This document shows, piece after piece, positions 17,795-25,952 of a stretch of DNA of 64,000 bases (its first letter is position 1; each line of letters starts with the position of its first letter). The position numbers were made by a program, and so were the translations under genes. Origin of the DNA: Bacillus sp. THAF10. Lineage in GTDB: Bacteria; Bacillota; Bacilli; Bacillales; Bacillaceae_I. Below the pieces are notes generated by a model. The model was not told where the DNA came from and did not search any database. It saw only the letters and a program-made list of their open reading frames with translations. The stretch is taken from contig NZ_CP045403.1 of the NCBI RefSeq assembly GCF_009363695.1, positions 3,296,501 to 3,360,500 on the forward strand, read 5' to 3'.

Positions 17795-19360
17795 TTATTG
17801 AGCCGTTTTCACTGCTTTAAAACTAAAGCCAATGATAACAAATGCTACAACAACGACTAGTAATCCTAATAAAGTACTGCCAGTTAACCCAAGAACAATG
17901 TATCCCACAATCGCAATACCAGCACAAATTAATGCATATGGAAGCTGTGTTAACACATGATCAATATGGTTACATCCTGCACCTGTTGAGGAAAGAATCG
18001 TTGTGTCAGAAATTGGGGAACAATGATCCCCAAATACCGCTCCTGCAAGTACTGCTGCTAATGCTGGCAAAAGGATAGAAACATCAGTAGATGCTGCGAT
18101 TTGCCCAGCAATAGGAAGAAGCAATGTGAAGGTTCCCCATGAAGTTCCAGTTGCTAGTGCAGTAAACCCAGCAATCACAAAGATTATTACCGGTAAGAAC
18201 GCAATATTCATATTAGAATTTTGCACCTGTTCGGCAATGTATTCTCCCGTTTGTAGCTCACCGATTAACCCGGCAATTGTCCAAGCAAATAAAAGAATAT
18301 AAATGGCAGGAAGCATAGATTTTGCTCCTTCCATAAAGCCACGTCCCACTACCTTATTAGTCACTCCACCTTTGGAGATTTGACCAAATAGAAGTACTAA
18401 GGAAACTACTAGCGCAAACAATCCACCATAAAATAATGCTGCCGATGGATCTGTGTTTTCAAAAATACCTAACAGCGTTACTTCTCCTTCAAGTGCAGAC
18501 GCCCCTAACCAAAGCATCGCTCCAATCACACCAACGAATAAAGCAACAATCGGCCACACAAGGTTACCGATTGTACCCTTCGTGCTTGTTGGAAGGTCAT
18601 CCGTTAGCTCACCAGGGACCTCTTTTTCTGAATCATAAAGCTCGCCCTTTTCCATCGCACGCTTTTCGTGAGTTTTCATCGGGCCGATATTCACGTTAAA
18701 ATAACTTACTAAAATCACCATAAGAATGGCAGCAAAGACATATAGATTCATCGGAATAATTTGCATGAATGCACTAATCGCTGTTAAATCACTAATATTC
18801 TGCTTTACAATCACATCTGTTCCTATAATACCGATAATTACGGCACCCCAGCTCGATACAGGGGAAATAACACAAATTGGCGCAGAAGTGGAGTCAATCA
18901 GGTAGGCTAATTTCGCACGTGAAACCTTATAACGATCGGTTAAAGGTCTGCTGATTTGTCCCACTGCCAACGCATTAAAATAATCATCAATGAAAATAAC
19001 AATTCCTAAAAGTGCCGTTAAAAATTTGGAGCCACGTCTAGTTTTAATTTTCGTTTGCGCCCAATCAGCAAACGCTCTGCTTCCCCCAGTGATAGAAATA
19101 AATGCAGTAATCACACCAAGTATTAAGAGGAAAACAAGAATATAAATATTCCACAGGTTCCATTCACTATCTCCAACAGAATAAAATAACCCAAGCACCG
19201 TATCCCAAATTAGGGTAACAGTTTTCAAAGGATTAAAGTCTGCCACCAACAAAGCGGCCGCTAAAATACCTACTCCAAGTGAAAGCAATACTCTTCTCGT
19301 CACAATGACCATCAAGATTGCCAGCACAGGAGGAATCAAAGAATAAATCGTTCCTTCCAT
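17795..19360 (-). CDS. NhaC-family transporter, probable lysine permease (riboswitch-controlled)
   Basis: This is a polytopic membrane protein of 521 residues in the NhaC Na+/H+ antiporter superfamily. It has FIDDYFNALAVGQISRPLTD, CVISPVSSWGA and FGDHCSPISDTTILSS, plus about 12 helices. The ATG at 19360 follows GGGGG. The leader holds a complete lysine riboswitch with terminator, so the likely role is lysine uptake or exchange; NhaC-like LysW proteins were proposed as lysine transporters from the same kind of linkage. Ion antiport remains possible. Sequence alone does not decide the substrate. Confidence 0.85.
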   Translation of the reverse strand: MEGTIYSLIPPVLAILMVIVTRRVLLSLGVGILAAALLVADFNPLKTVTLIWDTVLGLFYSVGDSEWNLWNIYILVFLLILGVITAFISITGGSRAFADWAQTKIKTRRGSKFLTALLGIVIFIDDYFNALAVGQISRPLTDRYKVSRAKLAYLIDSTSAPICVISPVSSWGAVIIGIIGTDVIVKQNISDLTAISAFMQIIPMNLYVFAAILMVILVSYFNVNIGPMKTHEKRAMEKGELYDSEKEVPGELTDDLPTSTKGTIGNLVWPIVALFVGVIGAMLWLGASALEGEVTLLGIFENTDPSAALFYGGLFALVVSLVLLFGQISKGGVTNKVVGRGFMEGAKSMLPAIYILLFAWTIAGLIGELQTGEYIAEQVQNSNMNIAFLPVIIFVIAGFTALATGTSWGTFTLLLPIAGQIAASTDVSILLPALAAVLAGAVFGDHCSPISDTTILSSTGAGCNHIDHVLTQLPYALICAGIAIVGYIVLGLTGSTLLGLLVVVVAFVIIGFSFKAVKTAQ

Positions 19361-19446
19361 AACAAAAAAACCCCCATTAAGCTGTAATATGTTTGACCGA
19401 TGGCAAACGAATGACAACAATGGAAGGCACTGAAAGAGAACAAAAT

Positions 19447-19479
19447 AAAAAGTAATGATAGAAAATAACTATCATTACC
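19447..19479 (-). terminator. Riboswitch terminator before the NhaC-type gene
   Basis: On the minus strand GTAATGATAG pairs with CTATCATTAC and TTTTTATTTT follows. CATTAC just upstream (19483-19488) can pair with the 5' arm as an antiterminator. Confidence 0.88.
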
Positions 19480-19502
19480 TATGTAATGTGTTATCCTCCA
19501 TC

Positions 19503-19692
19503 CGATCAGTAGCCCTCCATTATAAAACCCGTCCGTACCGGTCATAATGGCAGTGTTATCCTTATTCAAGATAACCCCAGCAACGTGAGTTCGACCACTC
19601 ACACTGCTTCGGCACAGCATCCTTTCTTCTACTATCCTAGGTGTCACCCTCCAGTAGCATTACTCTTATGCTGCGCAGCCTCTACCTCATCG
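19503..19692 (-). ncRNA. Lysine riboswitch (L box)
   Basis: The minus strand shows the L-box landmarks in order: GATGAGGTAGAGG, AAGAGTAATG, GGATGCTGTGCCGAAGC, TTGCTGGGG, ACTGCCATTATGACCGG and TAATGGAGGGCTACTGATC. The P1 ends CGATGAGGTAG and CTACTGATCG pair. It is followed by an intrinsic terminator, so lysine binding is expected to switch off transcription of the transporter. Confidence 0.92.
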
Positions 19693-19725
19693 TATGATAA
19701 GGGAAGTATATTATTTTATGCTCTT

Positions 19726-19754
19726 ACTATACCATATATCCTACTATAGGACAA
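19726..19754 (-). promoter_or_regulatory. Promoter of the lysine-riboswitch transcript
   Basis: TTGTCC (19749-19754), a 17-base spacer and TATAGT (19726-19731) lie on the minus strand, about 35 bases above the aptamer. Confidence 0.7.
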
Positions 19755-19775
19755 AGGAAATATTTCACTACCCTA

Positions 19776-20882
19776 TTAGCTTACTGCTGCTACGTTCTTT
19801 TGGTTATCGCAATCCACTATGGCTAGATTTAAGTGGTCTCTTAGGTTTAGGTCATAAGGCGTGTCTAATTCATCTCCAGCCTCTTCAACAATACGGATGA
19901 TAGGTCGCTCTGTTAAATCTTGATTCTGACCAACCACAATTCCTTTTCTTCCATCATTAAGAGTGACCATCAACCCATAGGCATAAATCGCCACGGATTT
20001 ACGAAATGCTTCAATAATTGCTGGTTCATACAACGTACCTGAGCCAGAATATAAAATTTCAAGGCCCTCGTGAGGAAGCATCGCACTGCGATACACTCGA
20101 TGAGACGTGACGGCATCAAACACATCTGCCACAGCCAGAATTTTTCCAAAAAGATGGATCTCTTCGCTCTTAATTCCTCGTGGATAGCCGCTTCCATTTA
20201 ATCTTTCATGATGCTGAAATGCACAATGTGCTACTATGAGAGGAATAGTTTGCATATTGCGTAAAATATCAAATCCATATGTTGCATGACGCTTCATTTC
20301 GCTGAACTCTTCACTTGAGAGCTTTCCTGGTTTAAAAAGTATTTCATTTGGCACAAGCATCTTTCCGATATCATGTAATATTCCGCCTAAGCCAAGGATC
20401 TCCAGGTCTTTTTGTGAAAGGCCGAGCTTTAGGCCAATCGAAAGCGAATAAAGGGTAACATTAAGAGAATGAGTAAATACATAATTATCATGCACATACA
20501 CATCTGTCAGAAGTGTGGCAACCTCTTCATTTGATTTCATATCTGTTAACAAGTGCTGAATAAGTGATTTCAAGTCCTTTGAGGATCTATCCATCACAAA
20601 CCACTTGCTGAGCTCTTTTTCGTTTTCAATGGACTTAAACGTATCTGTAATGGTCTTTACCGCGGCGTTGCGAGTGGTATCAGAAATAAGTGTAGGTATC
20701 TCCAACCCGTCTGTTCTCGCATCTTTTATATAAACATAGGTAACATTTAGATTCTGAAGACGGGAAATCATCTTGGAAGTAACAGAGATTCCTTCACTAA
20801 GAAGGACCCTGCCTGAGTCATTAAAAATAGACTTGGCCAATACCATTCCTGGCTTCATTGATTTTGTAGGTAATAGTCTCAT
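19776..20882 (-). CDS. HD-GYP domain protein (cyclic-di-GMP phosphodiesterase family)
   Basis: The protein has 368 residues. The N-terminal region resembles the domain often found before HD-GYP (PTKSMKPGMVLAKSIFN). The HD part has HSLNVTLYS and LHDIGKMLVPNEIL (about residues 168-181). The GYP signature is HHERLNGSGYP, where Asn replaces the usual Asp of HHExxDGxGYP. Metal ligands appear present, so hydrolysis of cyclic di-GMP is plausible. It is soluble. It lies just upstream of the lysine-riboswitch promoter with a good AGGAG site before its ATG. Confidence 0.85.
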   Translation of the reverse strand: MRLLPTKSMKPGMVLAKSIFNDSGRVLLSEGISVTSKMISRLQNLNVTYVYIKDARTDGLEIPTLISDTTRNAAVKTITDTFKSIENEKELSKWFVMDRSSKDLKSLIQHLLTDMKSNEEVATLLTDVYVHDNYVFTHSLNVTLYSLSIGLKLGLSQKDLEILGLGGILHDIGKMLVPNEILFKPGKLSSEEFSEMKRHATYGFDILRNMQTIPLIVAHCAFQHHERLNGSGYPRGIKSEEIHLFGKILAVADVFDAVTSHRVYRSAMLPHEGLEILYSGSGTLYEPAIIEAFRKSVAIYAYGLMVTLNDGRKGIVVGQNQDLTERPIIRIVEEAGDELDTPYDLNLRDHLNLAIVDCDNQKNVAAVS

Positions 20883-21074
20883 AACTTCTCCTATCTACAA
20901 GGCACTTTTGTACAGCCTTCAAAGTTCGACAGATATCTACTTCCTATTATAGTTGAAATTTATGGTTATTGGGTGGATATTTGGAAAAAAGTTTGGAAAC
21001 TTTTTTAGGGAGGTGGTAGGTGCGGAAGTAACTGGGGATGTCGAACGCTTTGCGCATTGGGGGAGCCGCCGGGA

Positions 21075-21250
21075 TTGGGGGGAGCTGCGGCATCGAGGCT
21101 GCTGCGGCATCGGGGGGAGTTGCGGCATCGGGGGAGCTGCGGCATCGGGGATAACTGCGGCATCGGGGGGAGCTGCGGCATCGGGGGGAGCTGCGGCATC
21201 GGGGATAACTGCGGCATCGGGGGGAGCTGCGGCATCGGGGCTGCTGCGAG
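21075..21250. repeat. G-rich 17-18 bp tandem repeat
   Basis: There are about ten units of GGGGGGAGCTGCGGCATC and the variants GGGGATAACTGCGGCATC, GAGGCTGCTGCGGCATC and one 17-base form. Base composition (G-rich on +) is very unlike the AT-rich surroundings. Runs of four to six G per unit could form G-quadruplexes. Confidence 0.92.
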
Positions 21251-21262
21251 TCCAACCTGACT

Positions 21263-21271
21263 TTGAAAAAA
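21263..21271. repeat. Left target-site duplication of IS256 element
   Basis: TTGAAAAAA is repeated exactly at 22741-22749 on the other side of the element. Nine bases is within the usual range for this family. Confidence 0.85.
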
Positions 21272-21362
21272 GTCAAGTCCTTAATATTGTGTAAAATTCC
21301 TTACAAGTGTTTTCAACTGTTAAAAGTTTATAGTTTATTGCCCTCATATTTTTTGAGCGAAA

Positions 21363-21461
21363 CTTCCATGGTATTATCCCTTCATAGCCAGGGTGGGCTG
21401 TCAAAGGTTATTCACTTTGACAGCTCATTCTGGCTATGAAACAATCCATGATGGAAGTCAC
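21363..21461. repeat. Long imperfect palindrome inside the IS, 3' of the transposase
   Basis: Nested arms: ACTTCCAT with ATGGAAGT, TTCATAGCCAG with CTGGCTATGAA, and GGCTGTCAAAG with CTTTGACAGC. Together they form a roughly 100-base hairpin between the left terminal repeat and the transposase stop. Confidence 0.8.
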
Positions 21462-21475
21462 GCAAACAATAGTAA

Positions 21476-22642
21476 CTATTTACTAAAGGACTTTCTCTTT
21501 GCGTAAACAGTTTGTTGATAGTGTAGTAAGACAGCCCCCACTAAACGAAAAGCTGACTGAGTGTTAGGGAAAATCCGTATTACTCTTTCTCTTCTACGAA
21601 CCTCCTGGTTTAACCTTTCTAAACAATTCGTACTCCTAATATGAGGGCGGATGTTTTGTGGGTGTTCCATATATTGAATGGTATCTTCAAAACCTTCATC
21701 AAGAACTTTTAAGGCTTTTTCATATCTCGTGTTCTCCGCAAATTGGCTCATGAGTTCCTCTTTGAAGTTTCTCATATCTTCAATCGTTACAGCTTCAAAA
21801 ATACGTTTAATCATTGTTCTGATTTCTAAGGAATCTTTCTTAGGGAGTTTCTCAAAAATGTTTCGTTTGAAGTGTACGTTACATCTTTGCCAGCTAGTAC
21901 CAATAAATTCCCGTTGAATAGCTTTTTGTAGACCTTGATGAGCGTCAGAAACAACTAGTTTAGGTGATTGAAGCCCTCGTGATTTAAGCTGTTGGAAAAA
22001 ACGAGACCAGCTTTCATAGTTTTCGACATGATCAACCTGAAGACCAAGAATTTCACGTTGGTTTTTATCCGTCAGAGCTGTCGCAATATAGATAGCTTTG
22101 GAGACAACACGATGGTGCTCCCGCACCTTGGTATACATAGCGTCTACAAAGACAAAAGGATAGTAGGTGTCATTAAGAGGCCTCTTGGCCCAGTCATTAA
22201 CGATAGGATCTAGCTTTTGAGTAAGAGAAGACACAAACGATTTGGAAACATTTTCTCCGCAAAGCTGTTCCACAATATGCGTCACCTTACGAGTGGATAC
22301 ACCATTAATGACCATTTCTACCATGGAGAGAACGAAGGCTTGGTCACATCGGGCATATTTTTCGAAAACGGAAGGTGAAAAATCACCATTTCGAGTGCGT
22401 GGTACTTTGAGCTTTAGTTTCCCAATACTCATCGTAAATTCACGTTCATAATAGCCATTACGATAATCCAAACGCTCTATTGAGCGTTCATAAGCAGCAG
22501 CTTGTAAGTATTCATCTCTTTCTTTTTCCATGTATTCATTTAGCACCAGTACAATCGCAGATCTAACTACTGCTTCCATATTAGAATTCATTACTGCATC
22601 TTTTAAAAGGTCGATATCTAGGTTAAACTGTAATTGAGTCAT
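21476..22642 (-). CDS. IS256-family transposase
   Basis: The transposase has 388 residues, starting at the ATG with AGAGGA seven bases upstream. It is a DDE enzyme of the mutator type: the first Asp is in PFVFVDAMYTKVRE (about residue 167), the second in LVVSDAHQGL (about residue 232), and the Glu in TNCLERLNQEVRRRE (about residue 345). The C(x2)H-like pattern WQRCNVHF, a family hallmark, is present. The N-terminal part binds the terminal repeats. The frame is intact, so the element may be mobile. Confidence 0.94.
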   Translation of the reverse strand: MTQLQFNLDIDLLKDAVMNSNMEAVVRSAIVLVLNEYMEKERDEYLQAAAYERSIERLDYRNGYYEREFTMSIGKLKLKVPRTRNGDFSPSVFEKYARCDQAFVLSMVEMVINGVSTRKVTHIVEQLCGENVSKSFVSSLTQKLDPIVNDWAKRPLNDTYYPFVFVDAMYTKVREHHRVVSKAIYIATALTDKNQREILGLQVDHVENYESWSRFFQQLKSRGLQSPKLVVSDAHQGLQKAIQREFIGTSWQRCNVHFKRNIFEKLPKKDSLEIRTMIKRIFEAVTIEDMRNFKEELMSQFAENTRYEKALKVLDEGFEDTIQYMEHPQNIRPHIRSTNCLERLNQEVRRRERVIRIFPNTQSAFRLVGAVLLHYQQTVYAKRKSFSK

Positions 22643-22740
22643 TCTTATTCCTCTTCTCATTGTTTATCGTCGTTGAAAACAGTGTTGACAAGAAGGAATA
22701 AAATGACTCTTTCTTTTTACACAATTATATGGACTTAATC

Positions 22741-22749
22741 TTGAAAAAA
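22741..22749. repeat. Right target-site duplication of IS256 element
   Basis: TTGAAAAAA is the exact partner of 21263-21271. Confidence 0.85.
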
Positions 22750-22893
22750 GTGCGTTCGCTCGCAAATTAAGATTATCGCTCGTATTTTCATTTTTTCGCT
22801 CGTAAATTTGAATTTTCGCTCGCAAAATTAATTTTTCACTCGTAAATGCTAATTTTCGCTCACAAATCGTTATTTTCGCTCCTAAGCGATTTT
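22750..22893. repeat. Degenerate about 21-nt repeat tract (TTCGCTCGYAAAT type)
   Basis: Seven units of TTCGCTCG(C/T)AAAT followed by about eight AT-rich bases. In the minus-strand reading the 21-base period keeps frame and gives seven-residue units around ERK or RAK. The tract is cut off by the IS on its left. Confidence 0.8.
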
Positions 22894-23032
22894 TCCTCCC
22901 CGTCAGTTGCAAAAGAGAGGTCTTGTTACGCTCCATGTTCGCTGGTTTTTCCTCAAAAGAGGTTTTGAAACGCACTTAGTCGGACAATCTCCCCTCACAA
23001 CTCCCCCCTCCGCTAATCCCTACACAAAAGTA

Positions 23033-23066
23033 AAATCACCACCAAAGTTCCCTCTGGTAGTGATTT
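23033..23066 (-). terminator. Terminator of yunC
   Basis: AAATCACTACC pairs with GGTGGTGATTT with one G-T pair, and T-rich sequence follows on the minus strand. Confidence 0.8.
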
Positions 23067-23109
23067 CGAAAGCTCTCTTATCTATATAAAATGGGATCAT
23101 CCCATTCTA

Positions 23110-23412
23110 TTAAAGCATTTTCAACATTGCATCTCTGCCAGACATACCTACTGTGATTCCAAGGTTTTCGGCTTCATAGGTGATGGATTCTAAAGGGGCA
23201 TCTAGCAATTGTTCAATGGTACGGACTCCAACTGCTCTGCCAGCGATAATTTTACGGTCCTTTAGTTTCTCATTCAAAAGGGCAACATCCAGCGCTCCGC
23301 ACATGATGTATCCCTTGTCACTTGTTACAGCTAAAAAGTTGGTTTTAGGTAATCGAACAGTAATCGCAGTAAACGTTTGACCATCAATCGAAATTGGTGT
23401 CATTTCAATCAT
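23110..23412 (-). CDS. yunC: YunC family protein (DUF1805)
   Basis: The protein has 100 residues. The family signature is GYIMCGALDVALLNEKLKDRK (about residues 34-54), with GRAVGVRTIEQLLDAPL following. The start aligns with B. subtilis YunC. DUF1805 proteins have a known compact fold but no assigned reaction. It lies 67 bases downstream of yunD in the same orientation and is likely cotranscribed. Confidence 0.9.
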   Translation of the reverse strand: MIEMTPISIDGQTFTAITVRLPKTNFLAVTSDKGYIMCGALDVALLNEKLKDRKIIAGRAVGVRTIEQLLDAPLESITYEAENLGITVGMSGRDAMLKML

Positions 23413-23479
23413 ATACTCTTGTCACGCTCCCTTCCCCTATCAATTTATGTGCATAGAGGGAAAGGGTGTACAAAATAGG

Positions 23480-24847
23480 TTATTTACCTGATAATGCGTG
23501 GGCAAGCACGTCGCGAAGGAGTTCTGGAAGATAAAACTTCTTCTCTTTTGCCCGAATGATAGCAGGATACATTCTTCCAAACGTGAACATATCAATCGTG
23601 CCTATTGAAACCTTGTCCGATGATGACAGCAGCTTATCTCCCACGTAAATGGCTGTCACCTGAAAGCTTCCATCAGCAATTGGTTCGGTATCAAACCTCA
23701 CTCCACTAAACGCCATTCTTCCCATCACTTCTCCTCGAAAGCCCAGGCCTTTTACTCGTAGCTGCTCCATTTCGGGATGAAGTGCCTGTTGAACAACCTC
23801 TCGAAATTCTTCGCCACTTAAAGATACACGACAAGGATTAATCGGATGTGGACAAATTCGATGTAGCATTTCAAGCGTAATATCACCTGCTTCTAATCCG
23901 TCGAGAAGCACTCCGGCATTGACCATTCCAACGTCTGCCTCACACCAATCCTTTAGGAAGTCTGCGAGCAATTCAGGAAACATAGATGGTGAAAACCATT
24001 GAACAGGAAGGGGCTCAGCTATCGTACAAACCCGCTGATCCAGACTCAGATTTGCCTCATCTTGCATCGTTTTAATACGCTCTACCATTTCTGCATTTGG
24101 AGTATATAACTCGAGCTTATGGAGGCAGGCCTCTAGGTTTACAATTCTCCTAGACTGGATATCAAAATCCACTCTCACTTCCCCTATATACTGACCATAT
24201 TTCCCGGCACCACAAACCAATGTATCTCCAATCCATCTTCCCTCAGGCAAAACATGATGGGTATGTCCTCCCAATATTACATCAATATCTGGAAATCGTC
24301 TTGCCATTTCCTCATCATCTGAAATACCTAAATGAGATAACACTACAATCACGTCAGCTTCCCGTTTTAAGAGCGGAAGGAATTCTTCTAGCATAAGGTA
24401 TGGGTCTGTAAGCTTCCAGCCCAGTATCGAATAAAAATGTTCATAAAATACGGAAACACCAATAAAAGCAACCTTGATCCCGGCCATAACTTTTATTTCA
24501 TAAGGCTTTACCCAATCCGGACGCACACCGTTCTTTTCGAAAAGATTGGCTAGCAATACAGTAAATTCAGCCTGTCCATAGAGCTGAGATAGCTCCTCAT
24601 AATTTAGGGTTATCCCTTCGTTATTACCTATTGTCGCAAAATCATAGCTAAGAAGATTAAGGAGTTCGGTATTTGCTTTTCCTCTAGTAGCCTCTGTTAT
24701 CGGGTGAAAACGGTCCATATTATCTCCGATGTCAACAAGCGCAGTTGAGCTATTAACAGGGTTCTCTTTTAGAAAAGCAGCCAGCTTGGGATATGCTTCA
24801 AAATGACTGTGTATATCATTTGTATGTAAAATGCTAATCTGCTGCAC
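23480..24847 (-). CDS. yunD: YunD, 5'-nucleotidase-like metallophosphoesterase
   Basis: The protein has 455 residues and starts at a GTG with AGGAG nine bases upstream. The N-terminal calcineurin-like phosphoesterase domain carries the metal ligands in HTNDIHSH, DIGDNMD, TIGNNEG, LSHLG and LGGHTHH. The C-terminal 5'-nucleotidase domain follows (about residues 290-440). There is no signal peptide, so unlike secreted UshA-type enzymes it acts in the cytoplasm. The likely substrates are nucleotides or related phosphoesters. Confidence 0.9.
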   Translation of the reverse strand: MQQISILHTNDIHSHFEAYPKLAAFLKENPVNSSTALVDIGDNMDRFHPITEATRGKANTELLNLLSYDFATIGNNEGITLNYEELSQLYGQAEFTVLLANLFEKNGVRPDWVKPYEIKVMAGIKVAFIGVSVFYEHFYSILGWKLTDPYLMLEEFLPLLKREADVIVVLSHLGISDDEEMARRFPDIDVILGGHTHHVLPEGRWIGDTLVCGAGKYGQYIGEVRVDFDIQSRRIVNLEACLHKLELYTPNAEMVERIKTMQDEANLSLDQRVCTIAEPLPVQWFSPSMFPELLADFLKDWCEADVGMVNAGVLLDGLEAGDITLEMLHRICPHPINPCRVSLSGEEFREVVQQALHPEMEQLRVKGLGFRGEVMGRMAFSGVRFDTEPIADGSFQVTAIYVGDKLLSSSDKVSIGTIDMFTFGRMYPAIIRAKEKKFYLPELLRDVLAHALSGK

Positions 24848-24862
24848 GCTGTTTCTCTCCTC

Positions 24863-25711
24863 TTAAAATAAATCTAGCTGCCGTGGCGCAAGACCTGTAT
24901 ATTCAATATCCAGCAGCTCAATCATCTGCTTTGCATTGTTCGCAGCATGACCACCTGAGTTGTTGTTAAAGAGCACAAATAAGTTCTTTGTCTGTTGCTG
25001 TAGCTTCTTCAAATGCTCATTCCACTCTTGGAGTTCCTCTTTATTATAATCATATAAGTAGCGGACTTCACGCCAGTCCTTTCCTGAGACAGCCTTTGTC
25101 CACCCATCTACATTGCGGCCATGGAGCCTGATAAGCGTTTGGTCTGGGTCTGTTGGGTGTAATACAGTAGGAATGGAACCGGTGCCAGCTTGGGGCTCAT
25201 CACAGATGCTATGAATCCATCCTTCATCTTCCATGAAGGAGAGGGTCTTGTCATAGAATTCTGGCTGAAACCACGTTCGATTGCGGAATTCGAGGGCTAC
25301 TTTTGTGTCCCCCATCCTCTCTTTGCACCATCGCAAATAGTCGACATTTTCTTTTTTGCAATCATACCAAGGAGGAAATTGAAAAAGTACCATGGCAAGT
25401 TTTCCGGCTTCCTCATATGGTTGTAAGGATTCTTGAAACGCTGAAAACATCTGATCTTTCGTTTCAAAGGGAATGTCGCCGCGTTGGTGTCCAGTCATCC
25501 CTTGGTATGCCTTCACGACAAATTGAAAGCGTTCCGGGGTATCTGTCACCCACTTTTCTATGTTTTGCTTGGGTTGAATCGCGTAGAAGGATGCATCCAC
25601 CTCAACTACCGGAAAATGAGCACCATATTCTTTAAGTTTGTCCCTCGGGGAGATTCCTCCTGTATAAAGGGAATCATGGTCCCCCCAGCCAGTGACACCA
25701 ACAAGTATCAT
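24863..25711 (-). CDS. yunF: YunF family protein (DUF72)
   Basis: The protein has 282 residues with a TIM-barrel-like DUF72 fold. It starts VGVTGWGDH and has VEVDASFYAIQ, FQFPPWYDC, VALEFRNRTWF and the LFNNNSGGHAANNA segment near the C terminus. The ATG at 25711 is chosen because GAGGTG is six bases upstream; the GTG three codons earlier lies in that site. Some DUF72 members are thought to act on nucleic acids, but no function is established. The yunE exporter that sits between yunD and yunF in B. subtilis is absent here; a TauE homologue lies at 58323-59105. Confidence 0.88.
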   Translation of the reverse strand: MILVGVTGWGDHDSLYTGGISPRDKLKEYGAHFPVVEVDASFYAIQPKQNIEKWVTDTPERFQFVVKAYQGMTGHQRGDIPFETKDQMFSAFQESLQPYEEAGKLAMVLFQFPPWYDCKKENVDYLRWCKERMGDTKVALEFRNRTWFQPEFYDKTLSFMEDEGWIHSICDEPQAGTGSIPTVLHPTDPDQTLIRLHGRNVDGWTKAVSGKDWREVRYLYDYNKEELQEWNEHLKKLQQQTKNLFVLFNNNSGGHAANNAKQMIELLDIEYTGLAPRQLDLF

Positions 25712-25778
25712 CCGCTTCACCTCATTTTTTTCATTTTATCATAAAAGCTAACAGAATCTAATGTTGAAACCCACAATT

Positions 25779-25812
25779 AAACCTTAGCAAGTATGTCTGC
25801 TAAGGTTTTTTA
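25779..25812. terminator. Hairpin after the ABC permease gene
   Basis: AAACCTTAGCA pairs with TGCTAAGGTTT. The stronger T-run is on the plus strand, yet the only nearby gene end is on the minus strand. Confidence 0.6.
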
Positions 25813-25952
25813 ATAGCATATTATCCGATTGTTTCTTCCATCTCGAAATTAACTTAATATAGTCTACTAGCTTTGCTTTAATGTAACTTCTTAGGAGGAT
25901 TACCTTGGTCGCCCACTATTCTTTATGCATCCAATAACAATGTTATTCTAGA

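Larger units (their letters stand above)
21272..22740 (-). mobile_element. Complete IS256-family insertion sequence
   Basis: The element is about 1.47 kb. Left terminal sequence GTCAAGTCC...TTGTGTAAAA (21272-21296) matches the inverted right end, GATTAAGTCC...TTGTGTAAAA (22715-22740). A full transposase gene lies inside, transcribed on the minus strand, and an exact 9-bp target duplication flanks it. Intact ends, an intact gene and an exact duplication point to a recent insertion. Confidence 0.92.
20937..22975 (-). other. Repeat-built open reading frame split by the IS256 insertion
   Basis: If the IS and one copy of its 9-bp target duplication are removed, the minus-strand frame starting near 22975 runs without a stop from the 21-nt repeat tract into the 18-bp G-rich repeat and ends at 20937, about 186 codons. 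The first part reads as heptads (ERK, SEK, RAK type) and the second as PDAAAP and PMPQLP type units. No good ribosome binding site is visible, so a real protein is doubtful. The record is of a reading frame, not a proven gene. Confidence 0.4.

Noticed and set aside
17795..19420. Longer NhaC-type start 20 codons upstream
   Set aside because: The extra residues (cysteine, histidine and arginine rich) do not fit the family and no ribosome binding site precedes them; GGGGG supports the ATG at 19360.
21075..21250. CRISPR array
   Set aside because: Units are contiguous, without unique spacers of constant size, and no cas genes are near.
20953..21294. Plus-strand 113-codon frame of Ala/Ser/Gly repeats across the G-rich tract
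   Set aside because: It exists in all frames because the repeat unit is nearly 18 bp and lacks stop codons; no ribosome binding site or homology is seen. Treated as repeat DNA.
22664..22975. 103-codon minus-strand ORF as it stands next to the transposase
   Set aside because: Its 3' end uses IS sequence and its stop is inside the IS leader, so the present form is a by-product of the insertion.
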